The notes beneath the pieces were generated by a model. That model had not been told where the DNA came from. It made no database searches and saw nothing but the letters and a program-made list of their open reading frames with translations. From positions 124,001 to 188,000 of the forward strand of contig NZ_SOEY01000006.1 in assembly GCF_004402535.1 (NCBI RefSeq): DNA of 64,000 nucleotides, given 5' to 3'. Each line of letters opens with the position of its first letter. Position 1 is the first letter of the stretch. This DNA is from Cryobacterium glaciale. GTDB taxonomy: Bacteria; Actinomycetota; Actinomycetes; Actinomycetales; Microbacteriaceae. The position numbers and the translations under genes were made by a program. Below are positions 18,400-27,187 of the stretch, piece by piece.

Positions 18400-19659
18400 T
18401 CAGGCGACAGCGCGGTGGTCCTGCCGACTGCCGGAGGTGCCCTGGCTGGTGCCGGGACTGAGCAATCCCCGGTAGACGCCGAGCAGCGACGCGGCGGATC
18501 GGGTCCAGTCCAGGCGAAGGGCGTGCTCCCGAGCCGCCACGGACATCCGTTGGGCCCGCTGCGGATCGGCCAGCAGATCGGCGATCGCGTCGGCCCACAC
18601 CCGCGGCTCACGCGACTCCAGCACCAGGCCGGTGACTCCGTCAACGACGGCTTCACGCAGGCCACCGGATGCTGCGGCGATAGCCGGCACGCCGCTCGCC
18701 GCCCCCTCGAGCGCGACCAGCCCATACGTTTCTGAGTGAGACGGAACCAGCACCAGGCGGGCTCCGCGAAACAGGCGGGCCAGGTCTTCCCTGGACCGGG
18801 GACCGACCAACCGAAGCTGGGGCCCGAGCCCGACCCGCTCGGCGAGTTCGCGCAACTCCTCGATGTAGCCGTTGTAGTCGGCCGATGCCGCACCGGCGAT
18901 CACGAGGGACGGACGGATCTCAGCGGGAACGCCGGCAATGGCGGCAATGGCGAGGTCGAGCCCCTTCAACGGCTGCAGGCGGGCAGCAACGAGCAGATAG
19001 CCTCGGTCGTCGGCCTCAAAAGCACGGCTGGACGGACCGACCGGGCGGAATGCCGTGCTGTCGACACCGGGCAGTACGACCGCTGTGCGTTCGGTGGCTC
19101 CACCGAGTCGTCCCATGATCGTCGTGGCCTCGGCCGCACTGATCGCCACAAGCGAATCCGATTCGCGGGCCAGCCAGGCCTCGCCGCGCATCCGCCCCGG
19201 TGATTCGGCCCGCTCACCCGCGGAGAGCGGCGTCGAATCGTCGGCAGCGATGCTGTGAAAACTCTGCACGTGCGGCACGCCCCAGCGCCTGGCGACGGGT
19301 AGGGCCGCCATGCCGGAGAACCAGTGATGCGAGTGAATGATGTCGTGCGGCTCGAGTTCGGCGAGCCGGGACGAAAAGTCAGCCATCCAGTGCTCATGCT
19401 CACCCTTCGGCAGGGCTGCGGGCGGACCGGCGTCGAGAAAGTGCAGGGTCACGCCGGGAGCAAGCGGCATCGAGGCTGGCTGGTTGGCCGCTGAGCGGCG
19501 GGTCACGATGCTCACCTCGTGCCCGAAGGCCGCGAGAGCCTCGGCCTGGTGGCGCACGACAACGTTCATACCGCCGGCGTCACCGGCCCCCGGATCCGCG
19601 CCCGGCGAAGTATGCAGGCACACCAGCGCGATGCGCAATGACTCGTCAGGCGGCAACAC
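18400..19659 (-). CDS. MshA-like GT4 glycosyltransferase
   Basis: 419-residue GT-B enzyme. The N-terminal lobe has GAGDAGGMNVVVRHQAEAL, the MshA-type loop in which related enzymes use UDP-GlcNAc and inositol-3-phosphate for mycothiol synthesis. The donor lobe has ARLQPLKGLDLAI and the EX7E region SHSETYGLVALEGAASG. HSHHWFSGMAAL also fits the MshA group. MshA is a reasonable guess, but sucrose-phosphate-synthase-like relatives share these motifs, so no symbol is given. It is convergent with SURF1 12 nt away, and the ABC-F gene lies upstream in the same direction. Confidence 0.75.
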   Translation of the reverse strand: MLPPDESLRIALVCLHTSPGADPGAGDAGGMNVVVRHQAEALAAFGHEVSIVTRRSAANQPASMPLAPGVTLHFLDAGPPAALPKGEHEHWMADFSSRLAELEPHDIIHSHHWFSGMAALPVARRWGVPHVQSFHSIAADDSTPLSAGERAESPGRMRGEAWLARESDSLVAISAAEATTIMGRLGGATERTAVVLPGVDSTAFRPVGPSSRAFEADDRGYLLVAARLQPLKGLDLAIAAIAGVPAEIRPSLVIAGAASADYNGYIEELRELAERVGLGPQLRLVGPRSREDLARLFRGARLVLVPSHSETYGLVALEGAASGVPAIAAASGGLREAVVDGVTGLVLESREPRVWADAIADLLADPQRAQRMSVAAREHALRLDWTRSAASLLGVYRGLLSPGTSQGTSGSRQDHRAVA

Positions 19660-19715
19660 GCACGATTCCTTTGACTCGGACGATTCGGCGTGCCACCGCC
19701 GAATCAGAAGTTGAG

Positions 19716-21314
19716 TTAGGACAGCTCGATCAGGTCGAGGTAGTCCTTGTTCCAGTGGTCTTCAGTGCCCTCGGGCATGATGAGCACTCGCTCCGGGTTG
19801 AGAGCCTGCACGGCCCCCTCATCGTGGCTCACGAGCACGACGGCTCCGGCGTAGTGCGCCAGGGCATCGAGGATCTCCTCGCGGCTGGCCGGGTCGAGGT
19901 TGTTTGTGGGCTCGTCGAGCAGCAGCACGTTGGCGCCGGAGACGACGATCATGGCCAGGGCGAGACGCGTTTTCTCGCCACCGGAGAGCACTCCGGCGGG
20001 CTTGTTCGAGTCGTCACCGGTGAACAGGAACGAGCCGAGTACCCGGCGGGCTTCCATCTCGGTGATGCTCGGCGACGAGGAGACCATGTTCTCGAGCACA
20101 CTGCGCTTGACGTCGATCGTCTCGTGCTCCTGCGCGTAGTAGCCGATGCGCAAACCATGGCCGGGTTCGATCGAACCGGTGTCGGACTCATCGACGCCCG
20201 CGAGCATGCGCAGCAGGGTGGTCTTTCCGGCACCGTTGAGGCCGAGGATGACAACCTTGGAGCCGCGGTCGATCGCGAGGTCGACGGCGGTGAAGATTTC
20301 GAGGGAACCGTAGCTCTTCGAAAGGTCCTTGGCCATGAGGGGGGTGCGACCACACGGTGCAGGCTCGGGAAAACGCAGCTTGGCCACGCGCTCAACGGCC
20401 CGCACGGCGTCGAGACCGGAGAGGAGCTTCTCGGCGCGGGCCACCATCTGGTGCGCTGCGGCGGCCTTGCTGGCCTTGGCGCCGAACTTGGCGGCCTGAA
20501 GCTGCAGGGTGGACGCCTTCTTCTCGGCGTTGGAGCGTTCCTTCTTGCGCCGGTCGGCATCCGCTGTGCGCTGCAGCAGGTAGTTCTTCCAGTTCATGTT
20601 GTAGATGTCGATCATCATGCGGTTCGCATCGAGGTAGAACACCCGGTTGACCGTCTCGCCGACGAGTTCGATGTCGTGGCTGATGATGATGACGCCACCC
20701 TTGTAGTTCTTGACGAACTCGCGGAGCCACGCCACCGAGTCGGCGTCGAGGTGGTTGGTAGGTTCGTCGAGGATCATCATCTCGGCGGCAGAGAACAGGA
20801 TTCGCGCCAGTTCGATGCGACGGCGCTGACCACCGGACAGTGTGCTCAAGGCCTGGTCGAGGATGTGGTCTGGCAGTTTCAGGTTGCTCGCGATCGACGC
20901 GGCTTCCGCCTCGGCGGAATAGCCGCCGAGTCCGTTGAATTCGTCGGTCAGGCGACCGTACTTCTTCATGGCGGCGGCGCTGATCTTAGGGTCGGGGTCG
21001 GCCATGGCGAGGCTGGACTCGTGCATCCCGAGGGCGATTGTACCGAGGCCGCGGGCATCGAGGATGCGCGTGCGGGCCAGCATGGTCGGGTCGCCGGCGC
21101 GCGGGTCCTGGGGCAGGTAGCCGATTTCACCCGAATGGCTGATCGATCCCTTGGTCGGGTTCGTCTCCCCCGCGAGCGTCTTCGTCAGCGTCGTCTTGCC
21201 GGCTCCGTTACGGCCGACGAGGCCGATCTTGTCGCCGCTCGCGACGCGGAAGTTGACGCCCTCCATGAGCACGCGGGCTCCAACGCGGATTTCGAGATCT
21301 TGCACGTTGAGCAC
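19716..21314 (-). CDS. ABC-F family ATPase
   Basis: 532-residue soluble protein with two ATP-binding domains and no membrane segments. Domain 1: GRNGAGKTTL, signature LSGGQRRRIELAR, Walker B MMILDEPTNHLD. Domain 2: GLNGAGKTTLL, LSGGEKTRLALA, VLLLDEPTNNLD. A Lys/Ala-rich linker (about 250-310) is the interdomain arm that contacts tRNA in ABC-F factors. Such proteins relieve ribosome stalling or protect against ribosome-targeting drugs. Without a resistance context, housekeeping translation rescue is more likely. GTG start at 21314. Confidence 0.9.
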   Translation of the reverse strand: MLNVQDLEIRVGARVLMEGVNFRVASGDKIGLVGRNGAGKTTLTKTLAGETNPTKGSISHSGEIGYLPQDPRAGDPTMLARTRILDARGLGTIALGMHESSLAMADPDPKISAAAMKKYGRLTDEFNGLGGYSAEAEAASIASNLKLPDHILDQALSTLSGGQRRRIELARILFSAAEMMILDEPTNHLDADSVAWLREFVKNYKGGVIIISHDIELVGETVNRVFYLDANRMMIDIYNMNWKNYLLQRTADADRRKKERSNAEKKASTLQLQAAKFGAKASKAAAAHQMVARAEKLLSGLDAVRAVERVAKLRFPEPAPCGRTPLMAKDLSKSYGSLEIFTAVDLAIDRGSKVVILGLNGAGKTTLLRMLAGVDESDTGSIEPGHGLRIGYYAQEHETIDVKRSVLENMVSSSPSITEMEARRVLGSFLFTGDDSNKPAGVLSGGEKTRLALAMIVVSGANVLLLDEPTNNLDPASREEILDALAHYAGAVVLVSHDEGAVQALNPERVLIMPEGTEDHWNKDYLDLIELS

Positions 21315-21432
21315 AGCAATAGTCCATTCGAAGTGTTTGTACGGGTGTGAAGTGTGTGTGGGCCAAAGCGGTCCAACTCACTAGTATATTTGCCTTCAGG
21401 CTGTGCTCGGCACACGAGGGCCCCGCGGCGAC

Positions 21433-22062
21433 CTAGAGCAGGGCTGCCAACAGCGATTTTTCCAGCCAGTTGAGGTACGCCTCGGTCGACCAGCCCAGTG
21501 ACAGAACGAGCGTCCGAAACGTGTGCGGGTGGGCCAGAGCCCACATCGTCGCTGCAGCCTCGTGGTCGCTGATGCCGCCCCGCAGTCCGCGCTTTTCGCG
21601 GAGCGCCGCCGCCACCTCACCGAACCCGTGCAACCGGGCCGCGTCGCGCTTCTGCTCGAATTCGCCCACATCGGGATCGACGACGGCCGCTTCGCTGACG
21701 ATGCGCAAAATGCCCGACGTACGCTCGTTCACGAGGGCGCTCGACCGCGCCAATATACGGATGACCTCGGTCGCCGTGCGTGCCTCGGCAATGCGTTCCC
21801 GAGTCACCCCCGACAACAATGCCGGCGCATCCGGCTCCGCCGCCACCCGGTCGAGCACCGCCGCGAGCAGTTCGGCCTTGGACCCCACTGAGTTGTAGAT
21901 GGTCTGCACCACCACGCCGGCCTCCCCCGCAATGGCCGCGACCGACGTACCCACATAACCGCGCTCCAACATGAGGCGCCCTGCAGCCATGACGATATCC
22001 GCCCTCGTGCTCGCCGCCTGTGCCGCTCGCCGCCGGATCGCCCCGTTTTCCCCTGTATCCAT
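21433..22062 (-). CDS. TetR-family transcriptional regulator
   Basis: About 209 residues. The N-terminal helix-turn-helix reads TRADIVMAAGRLMLERGYVG with SVAAIAGEAGVVVQTIYNSV as the recognition segment, typical of TetR repressors. The C-terminal ligand domain is variable and gives no hint of inducer. ATG 22062 is chosen; another in-frame start at 22083 adds 7 residues. It stands next to the pseudogene-rich region. Its regulated gene may have been lost, or it may control the ABC-F gene 118 nt downstream. Confidence 0.82.
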   Translation of the reverse strand: MDTGENGAIRRRAAQAASTRADIVMAAGRLMLERGYVGTSVAAIAGEAGVVVQTIYNSVGSKAELLAAVLDRVAAEPDAPALLSGVTRERIAEARTATEVIRILARSSALVNERTSGILRIVSEAAVVDPDVGEFEQKRDAARLHGFGEVAAALREKRGLRGGISDHEAAATMWALAHPHTFRTLVLSLGWSTEAYLNWLEKSLLAALL

Positions 22063-22100
22063 ACAACTAGCATATCGTTCCACTCAGTAGACCCTAATGC

Positions 22101-23114
22101 CAGCAAGAGAAGATCATCGCCTGGCCCCAGGCCAGCAACGCCGAGGTCCTCACCGAAGCGTGGGACTACACCACCAACACCGCCGAAACCGGCCGACCCC
22201 AGACCGGACCACAGCACGAACACGACTGGGACGCGACCTTCGCCGCCCAACAAGGCCTCGTCGCAGGGATGGCCTGCGCGCTGCGCATCCCCTATGGCAC
22301 CGCCTCCAGCCTCCTCCACGAGAGCCGCGTGCTGGTGGAATCCCGCACCCAGACTCTCGATGCCCTCCGCACCGGGTAGATCTCCCTGCGGCACGTGCGG
22401 CGGGTGCTCGACCAGCTCGACTCCGTCCCCCCGCCCGCCCGCGCCGAGCTCGAAACGGTGCTGCTGCCGCACGCGAAACGACTCACCCCCGCCCAATTCG
22501 ACGGCAAGGCCCGAAAACTCCGCGAACGCTTCCACCCCGACAGCATCACCGTGCGCCGCCCCAAGTGCCTCGCCGACCGCCGGGTGCAGTTCTTCCCCGA
22601 CACAGACGGCATGGCCACGATCTGGCTCCGCGCCGCCGGCGACGAGTTTCCTGCGCATCCTCACCCACCCGCACACCGGCATCGTCCTCGACGTCAGCGC
22701 CGAGCCCTTCCGGGTGCCGGCGAGCCTGAAGAAGTACCTGCGCCTCCGCGATGGAACCTGCCGGTTCCCCGGCTGCAACCGCTCCGCCGGCCACAGCGAC
22801 CTCGACCACACCTAGATAAGCAATTCGGCGGCCCCACCACCGCCACCAACCTGCACTTCCTCTCCCCCGCCCACCACAACCTCAAGCACTTCAGCGACTG
22901 GAAGGCCGTCGCCACCCCCGACGGCACCCTGCACTGGACCAGCCCCGCCGGCAAGCACTACGCCACCGACCCCGCCACCCGCATCAGCCCACCGCGACAA
23001 CAAACCGCACCAGCACCACCTCCGCCGACCGCACCAACACCACCCCAGTCCGACCCGTGGACCTCCGTTTGGGACACCGACAATGCCGGGGACCCTGACC
23101 CCCAACCGTTCTAG
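22101..23114 (+). pseudogene. Broken DUF222/HNH endonuclease (13E12-repeat-like)
   Basis: Remnant of the actinobacterial DUF222-HNH family, whose cellular role is unclear. The 5' end is missing; recognisable text begins IIAWPQASNAEVLTEAWDY. There is an in-frame TAG at 22378, then LRHVRRVLDQLDSVPPPARA onward to GMATIWLRA. Near 22640 the frame shifts and the central part of the family is absent; the reading jumps to FLRILTHPHTGIVLDVSAEP and the HNH start CRFPGCNRSAGHSDLDHT. A second stop (22813) and another shift precede TNLHFLSPAHHNLKHFSDWK. At least two stops, two frame changes and one core deletion are visible. It cannot be functional. Confidence 0.85.
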
Positions 23115-23149
23115 AGTGGTCGAGGCCAAGACGGGCGAGCGAAGTGCCC

Positions 23150-23287
23150 TGTCACAAGTCCACGACCGGACGAGTGTGGAAGGCATTCGACCTGAAATCA
23201 CACCGGCAGAACGGGTTCAGGCTCTCCAACGATCCCCCGTTCGCAGAGAAAGTCTATGGCGTTGTCGGCCTGTCATCCAGCACTTAG
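23150..23287 (+). pseudogene. IS630-family transposase fragment
   Basis: About 43 codons ending in a TAG at 23285. The translation STTGRVWKAFDLKSHRQNGF and the following LSNDPPFAEKVYGVVGLS match the helix-turn-helix to linker region of IS630-type transposases in actinobacteria (GRVWRAFDLKPH...STDP.F.EKV.DVVGLY). Nothing of the DDE catalytic domain follows, and I see no terminal inverted repeats. It lies between two other broken genes, consistent with past insertion activity here. Confidence 0.6.
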
Positions 23288-23320
23288 ACCACCGCAGCGT
23301 TCACTCGTAGGAAGGACCCC

Positions 23321-24131
23321 GTGCTCGTCACCGTCACCTCGACTGCGCCTGCCGCATCCAATCTGAGCCACCTGCTTCGTAAGCACCCAGATCGCGCGCA
23401 GGAATTCTCGCTCGTTACGTGAACGACCGGCCATATGCGTTTTCACCCATGGTCGCCATCGCGCTGGGCCGGGTCTTCCGCACGGCCATGAACGGTTTAA
23501 GCGAGTCGTTTCCCGAGCTCGCAGCATCCGCGTTGCCCCTCGAAGTCACCGTGGCGGCCGTGCCGGCCAAGGGCCCCGACACAGCCGGCCTCGTCACGAG
23601 CCTGTTCGGGCAGCTCGGCTGGTCCGTCGATGAGACGCCGATTCTGCTGGACCCGGACTCCCCGGAGTGGGGCGATTCCGTCTACGTCGACCTCGTTTTG
23701 CGCGGCGACGTCCTCCTCAGCGATGGGCTCCGGCGCCTTTATGTTCTGCTGCCCGTGCACGACGACGCCAAGAACTCTTGGGTATCGGACGACGAGGTCG
23801 GCAAGCTCCCCCGCGCGGGCGAAGGCTGGCTGCCTGACCACCCCGAGCGCGCGCTCATCACCCGCCACTACCTCGCGCATCAGCGGTCGATGGTCGACGA
23901 GGCAACGACGCTGTTTGCCGCGAATGCCCGGCTGAACGACCTCGACCACGGGCCGGTACCGGAGCTGGCCTCGATCACGGATTCGAGTGGTCCCGGGCCG
24001 AGTGCGTTGCCTGGGCGGCTGAAGTCGCGGCTCGCCGCGGGTTCACGGTCGAGTACCGAACGGTCGGCGACGTCGACGTCCAACTCGGCTCCCCGACCCA
24101 ACTCGCTCTGTTCCGAAAGGCCACCCAGTGA
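23321..24131 (+). pseudogene. hen1: Gutted bacterial Hen1 (3'-terminal RNA ribose 2'-O-methyltransferase)
   Basis: Three pieces of bacterial Hen1 in order. (1) 23321-23422: GTG after GTAGGAAGG, 33 codons including SNLSHLLRKHPDRAQEFSL, ending in TGA. (2) From about 23410 in another frame: RYVNDRPYAFSPMVAIALG to HPERALITRHYLAHQRSMV (about 23905), the Hen1 N-terminal domain. (3) 23976-24131 in a third frame: HGFEWSRAECVAWAAEVAAR to GSPTQLALFRKATQ, the C-terminus. The SAM-binding methyltransferase core between pieces 2 and 3 is gone. Known bacterial Hen1 methylates RNA 3' ends so that repaired RNAs resist recleavage, working with Pnkp. The stop overlaps the ATG of the adjoining pnkp remnant by 1 nt. 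Confidence 0.82.
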
Positions 24132-24355
24132 TGACGCGTCTCACTCTTCTCGACCTGTCGCTCGTAGTGCTCGGCGGCGCCTCGGGCTTCGGAAAGTCGA
24201 CGTTCGCTGCCAGCCACTTCGGACAGTTCGAGACGCTGTCGCGGGACCTTTTCCGCAGGCTCGTCTCCAACGACGAGAACGACCAGGCTGCGACTTCCAA
24301 GGCTGTATTCGGCGTGCTGGCCATGGAATTCGAGCCGGTCGACCCGCGGCTCTAA
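24131..24355 (+). pseudogene. pnkp: Gutted polynucleotide kinase-phosphatase (Pnkp)
   Basis: About 74 codons. It begins MTRLTLLDLSLVVLGGASGF with the kinase P-loop GASGFGKST, then LSRDLFRRLVSNDENDQAAT, the start of the bacterial Pnkp 5'-kinase domain. After roughly residue 57 it passes straight into FGVLAMEFEPVDPRL and a stop, which resembles (from memory) the extreme C-terminus of Pnkp. Intact Pnkp is about 850 residues with kinase, phosphatase and ligase-like adenylyltransferase domains, so nearly all of it has been deleted. It is translationally coupled to the hen1 remnant, the order expected of the bacterial RNA-repair operon. Confidence 0.75.
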
Positions 24356-24369
24356 GCCACAAACAGAAG

Positions 24370-24395
24370 GCCCCGCCGGCTGATGCTGGCGGGGC
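24370..24395. terminator. Hairpin terminator, convergent
   Basis: GC-rich stem GCCCCGCC (24370-24377) with GGCGGGGC (24388-24395) and a small inner GC-TGAT-GC stem. On the minus strand it is followed by a T-rich run. It ends the SUF operon and also follows the pnkp remnant. Confidence 0.75.
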
Positions 24396-24413
24396 TTCCA
24401 AATCGAACGAGTA

Positions 24414-24743
24414 CTACATGGCGAAGCCGAGGGCGCGCATCATGTCGCGACCGTCGTCGGTGATCTTCTCCGGACCCCACGGCGGCATCCAGACCCAGTT
24501 GATGCGGAACTGGTCAACGACGCCGTCCAGAGCCTCGGCCGTCTGCTCCTCGAGCACGTCGGTCAGCGGGCAGCCGGCCGAGGTGAGGGTCATGTGGATG
24601 ATGAGAGCGTTGTTCTCGTCGTCCCAGCCGAGGTCGTAGATGAGCCCGAGGTCGACGACATTGATGCCGAGTTCCGGGTCCATGACATCTTTGAGGGCTT
24701 CTTCGATTTCATCGAAGCGCGCCGGACTGAGTGTGGAGGCCAT
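24414..24743 (-). CDS. SufT-like metal-sulfur cluster biosynthesis protein (MIP18/DUF59)
   Basis: 109-residue MIP18-family protein that helps mature iron-sulfur proteins. It has the DPELGINVVDLGLIYDLGWD motif and the conserved cysteine in TLTSAGCPLTDVLEEQ. Last gene of the SUF operon, 4 nt after sufC, which strongly supports a role as accessory factor or cluster carrier. PaaD-like phenylacetate proteins share the fold, but the neighbours exclude that pathway. Length is normal for the family. Confidence 0.9.
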   Translation of the reverse strand: MASTLSPARFDEIEEALKDVMDPELGINVVDLGLIYDLGWDDENNALIIHMTLTSAGCPLTDVLEEQTAEALDGVVDQFRINWVWMPPWGPEKITDDGRDMMRALGFAM

Positions 24744-24747
24744 GGTA

Positions 24748-25512
24748 TTAGCCTACGTTCGACGGGACGAGAAAGCGATCGTAGCCTTCGTCCTCGAGGC
24801 GGTCGGCGAGCTCCGGGCCGCCCTGTTCGGCGATGCGCCCGTTGACGAACACGTGCACGAAGTCAGGGTGGATGTAGCGCAGGATGCGCGTGTAGTGCGT
24901 GATCAGGAGCAGTCCGAGGCCGGTGTTGGCCTTGGCGCGATTGACGCCCTCGGCGACGATCTTGAGCGCATCGACATCGAGGCCGGAATCGGTCTCGTCG
25001 AGGACGGCGAACTTGGGCTTGAGCAGTTCGAGCTGAAGGATCTCGTTGCGCTTCTTCTCGCCACCGGAGAAGCCCTCGTTGACGTTGCGCTCGGCAAAGG
25101 TCTTGTCCATGCGCAGGTTGGTCATGGCCTGGCGAACGTCCTTGATCCAGGTGCGGATCGGCGGAGCTTCACCCTCGATGGCCGTCTTGGCGGTGCGGAG
25201 GAAGTTCGTGACGGTAACGCCGGGAATCTCGATCGGGTACTGCATGGCGAGGAACAGGCCGGCACGAGCGCGGGCATCCACTGTCATGGTGAGCACTTCG
25301 GCGCCGTCGAGCAGGATGGAGCCGCTCTCGACGTGATACTTGGGGTGGCCGGCGATTGTGTAGGCCAGGGTGGACTTGCCGGAGCCGTTCGGGCCCATGA
25401 TGGCGTGGATTTCGCCCTCATTGATGGTGAGGTTGACGCCACGCAGAATCTGCTTGGTGCCCTGGTCGGTTTCGACACTGACGTGCAGGTCTTTGATCTC
25501 AAGAACAGACAT
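24748..25512 (-). CDS. sufC: SUF system ATPase
   Basis: 254-residue ABC-type ATPase of the SufBCD scaffold. Walker A GPNGSGKSTLAYTIAGHPKY, signature FSGGEKKRNEILQ, and Walker B AVLDETDSGLD are exactly the SufC forms. With SufB and SufD it forms the complex on which iron-sulfur clusters are built in the cytoplasm. It is separated from the Rieske gene by 98 nt, long enough for an internal promoter or processing site, although none was clear. It starts at ATG 25512 after AGGAATAGGA. Confidence 0.96.
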   Translation of the reverse strand: MSVLEIKDLHVSVETDQGTKQILRGVNLTINEGEIHAIMGPNGSGKSTLAYTIAGHPKYHVESGSILLDGAEVLTMTVDARARAGLFLAMQYPIEIPGVTVTNFLRTAKTAIEGEAPPIRTWIKDVRQAMTNLRMDKTFAERNVNEGFSGGEKKRNEILQLELLKPKFAVLDETDSGLDVDALKIVAEGVNRAKANTGLGLLLITHYTRILRYIHPDFVHVFVNGRIAEQGGPELADRLEDEGYDRFLVPSNVG

Positions 25513-25610
25513 GAATGTCCTATTCCTTTCTGAATTCTAAAAAATGAGCTGGTGGGGCGGTCGGTGCTTTGAGACAGGCTCTGCTTGAGACTGACTCTGC
25601 TTGAGACGAT

Positions 25611-25937
25611 TCAGACCGCGACGGTGACGGAAGGATCGACGAAGACATAACCGTCGATGAGTTCAACGTTGTAGACCGGAACCGGGTCGTAGGCCGGCAG
25701 GGACAGCGGCTTGCCGGTGGTGAGGGAGAACATCGAGCCGTGGGCCCAGCACTCGAGAGTCTGGCCTTCCACGAATCCCTCGGACAGGGAGATGTCACCG
25801 TGCGTGCAGGTATCACCGATGGCGAAGACGTCGCCGGCGGCATCACGCACGAGGGCGATGGCGACCCCATCGATTTCGACCTTGACGGCCTGGTTTACTT
25901 CGAGCTCATCGAGAGCGCAGATCTTCGTTGCGGCCAT
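25611..25937 (-). CDS. Rieske [2Fe-2S] ferredoxin-like protein of the SUF operon
   Basis: 108-residue soluble Rieske protein. The two cluster-binding boxes are CTHGDISLSEG and CWAHGSMFSLTTGKP, giving the Cys-x-His...Cys-x2-His ligand set. It resembles the small ferredoxin subunit of bacterial dioxygenases and nitrite reductase NirD, but its place between sufD and sufC is a conserved actinobacterial arrangement and points to electron supply for cluster assembly or repair. ATG at 25937 lies 2 nt after the sufD stop. Confidence 0.92.
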   Translation of the reverse strand: MAATKICALDELEVNQAVKVEIDGVAIALVRDAAGDVFAIGDTCTHGDISLSEGFVEGQTLECWAHGSMFSLTTGKPLSLPAYDPVPVYNVELIDGYVFVDPSVTVAV

Positions 25938-25939
25938 GC

Positions 25940-27187
25940 TTACTTGTCGTCCGTTCCAATAAGTTCGGCTTCGATTGCGAGTTGCAACCGAGCTTCAAGT
26001 TCGGGGGAACCAATCTGCTGCACGACCTCGGTCAGGAAACCGCGCACGACCAGTCGCCGCGCTTCCTCCTCGGTGATCCCGCGAGCCTGGAGGTAGAACA
26101 GCTGCTCGTCGTCGAACCGCCCGGTAGCACTGGCGTGACCGGCCCCGACGATGTCGCCGGTTTCGATCTCCAGGTTGGGGATGGAATCAGCGCGGGTACC
26201 CGCGCTGAGCACGAGGTTGCGGTTCTGTTCGTAGCTGTCGGTCCCGGCAGCCTTGTGTCCGATCAGCACATCGCCGATCCAGACCGTGCGGGCGTCCTGG
26301 CCCTGCAGCGCGCCCTTGTAGTTGACGCGGCTGCGGCTCTTGGGGGCGTCGTGGAACACGTAGACCTGCTGTTCCAGGTGCTGGCCGGCATCCGCGAAGT
26401 AGAGACCGAGGAGGAGCGTGTCGGAGCCTGATCCGGCCAGACGCACCGAGGGATTGACACGCACGATGCTGCCACCGAGGGAGACGACGACGTGCTTGAG
26501 GCGAGCGTCGCGACCGACGGATGCGAAATGGTTGGCCAGGTGCACCGCGGAATCGTCCCATTCCTGCAGCGAGACGACCGTGAGGTTCGCGGACTCACCG
26601 AGGATGATTTCGACGTTTTCGCTCAGGCGAGCGTCACCGGTGTTGTGCAGGATGACCGTGGCCTGGCTGAACGGCCTGGCCTCGATGATCGTGTGGGCTC
26701 CGCGGGCGGAGTTGCCGAGAGCCGATCGAGTGACCGTGATCTCCTTGGCTTCTTCGCCGCTCACCGTGATGGCGAGGGCCTCGTCGAACACCGACCAGGC
26801 GTTCGCAGCTGCGCGTTCTTCCGGCAGCCCGGCGGTGCCGATGCGGGCATCCGTTCTGGGGACCCACTCAACGGACACGTCCGCCGACGGGGTGGATTCA
26901 ACGGCGTAACGCGAGCCGTCGAGGTCACCCGCGGTGAGGTCCGTGAACTTCGCGACCGGTGAGTGCTTCCAGACGGCTTCGCGTCCGGTGACGGCCTCGA
27001 AGTCGGCCACGTTGACGCTTTTGAAGCGGCCGGAGCGGGTTTGCACCGGCACGTAGCCGAAACGGCCGTCTGAGTGTTCCTTGATTCCGTGCTGGCCGAC
27101 CGGCAGGGTCGACGAGTCGGCGGCGGGGGTGGATGATTCGGGCACAGTTTTTGAAGCGCTCTTCGAAAGCGCTGAAGCGGCGGACAT
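25940..27187 (-). CDS. sufD: SUF scaffold protein SufD
   Basis: 415-residue SufD, a paralogue of SufB that pairs with it and SufC. The C-terminal beta-helix region includes GSGSDTLLLGLYFADAGQHL, SRSRVNYKGALQGQDARTVW and SAGTRADSIPNLEIETGDIV, with the family GHASATGRFDDEQLFYLQAR segment. The N-terminal 40 residues are low-complexity Ser/Ala. It begins at the base following the sufB stop codon, so the genes are tightly coupled. Confidence 0.95.
   Translation of the reverse strand: MSAASALSKSASKTVPESSTPAADSSTLPVGQHGIKEHSDGRFGYVPVQTRSGRFKSVNVADFEAVTGREAVWKHSPVAKFTDLTAGDLDGSRYAVESTPSADVSVEWVPRTDARIGTAGLPEERAAANAWSVFDEALAITVSGEEAKEITVTRSALGNSARGAHTIIEARPFSQATVILHNTGDARLSENVEIILGESANLTVVSLQEWDDSAVHLANHFASVGRDARLKHVVVSLGGSIVRVNPSVRLAGSGSDTLLLGLYFADAGQHLEQQVYVFHDAPKSRSRVNYKGALQGQDARTVWIGDVLIGHKAAGTDSYEQNRNLVLSAGTRADSIPNLEIETGDIVGAGHASATGRFDDEQLFYLQARGITEEEARRLVVRGFLTEVVQQIGSPELEARLQLAIEAELIGTDDK

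Noticed and set aside
19638-21350. 570-codon open frame on the plus strand opposite the ABC-F gene
   Set aside because: High-GC shadow. Its translation is low-complexity Gly/Val/Glu/His with no motif, and the minus strand encodes a full two-domain ABC-F protein.
23419-24639. Single 406-codon protein starting in the hen1 remnant
   Set aside because: Only the first half is Hen1. After about 23960 the frame runs out of register with the true Hen1 C-terminus, then through the terminator and antisense to sufT.
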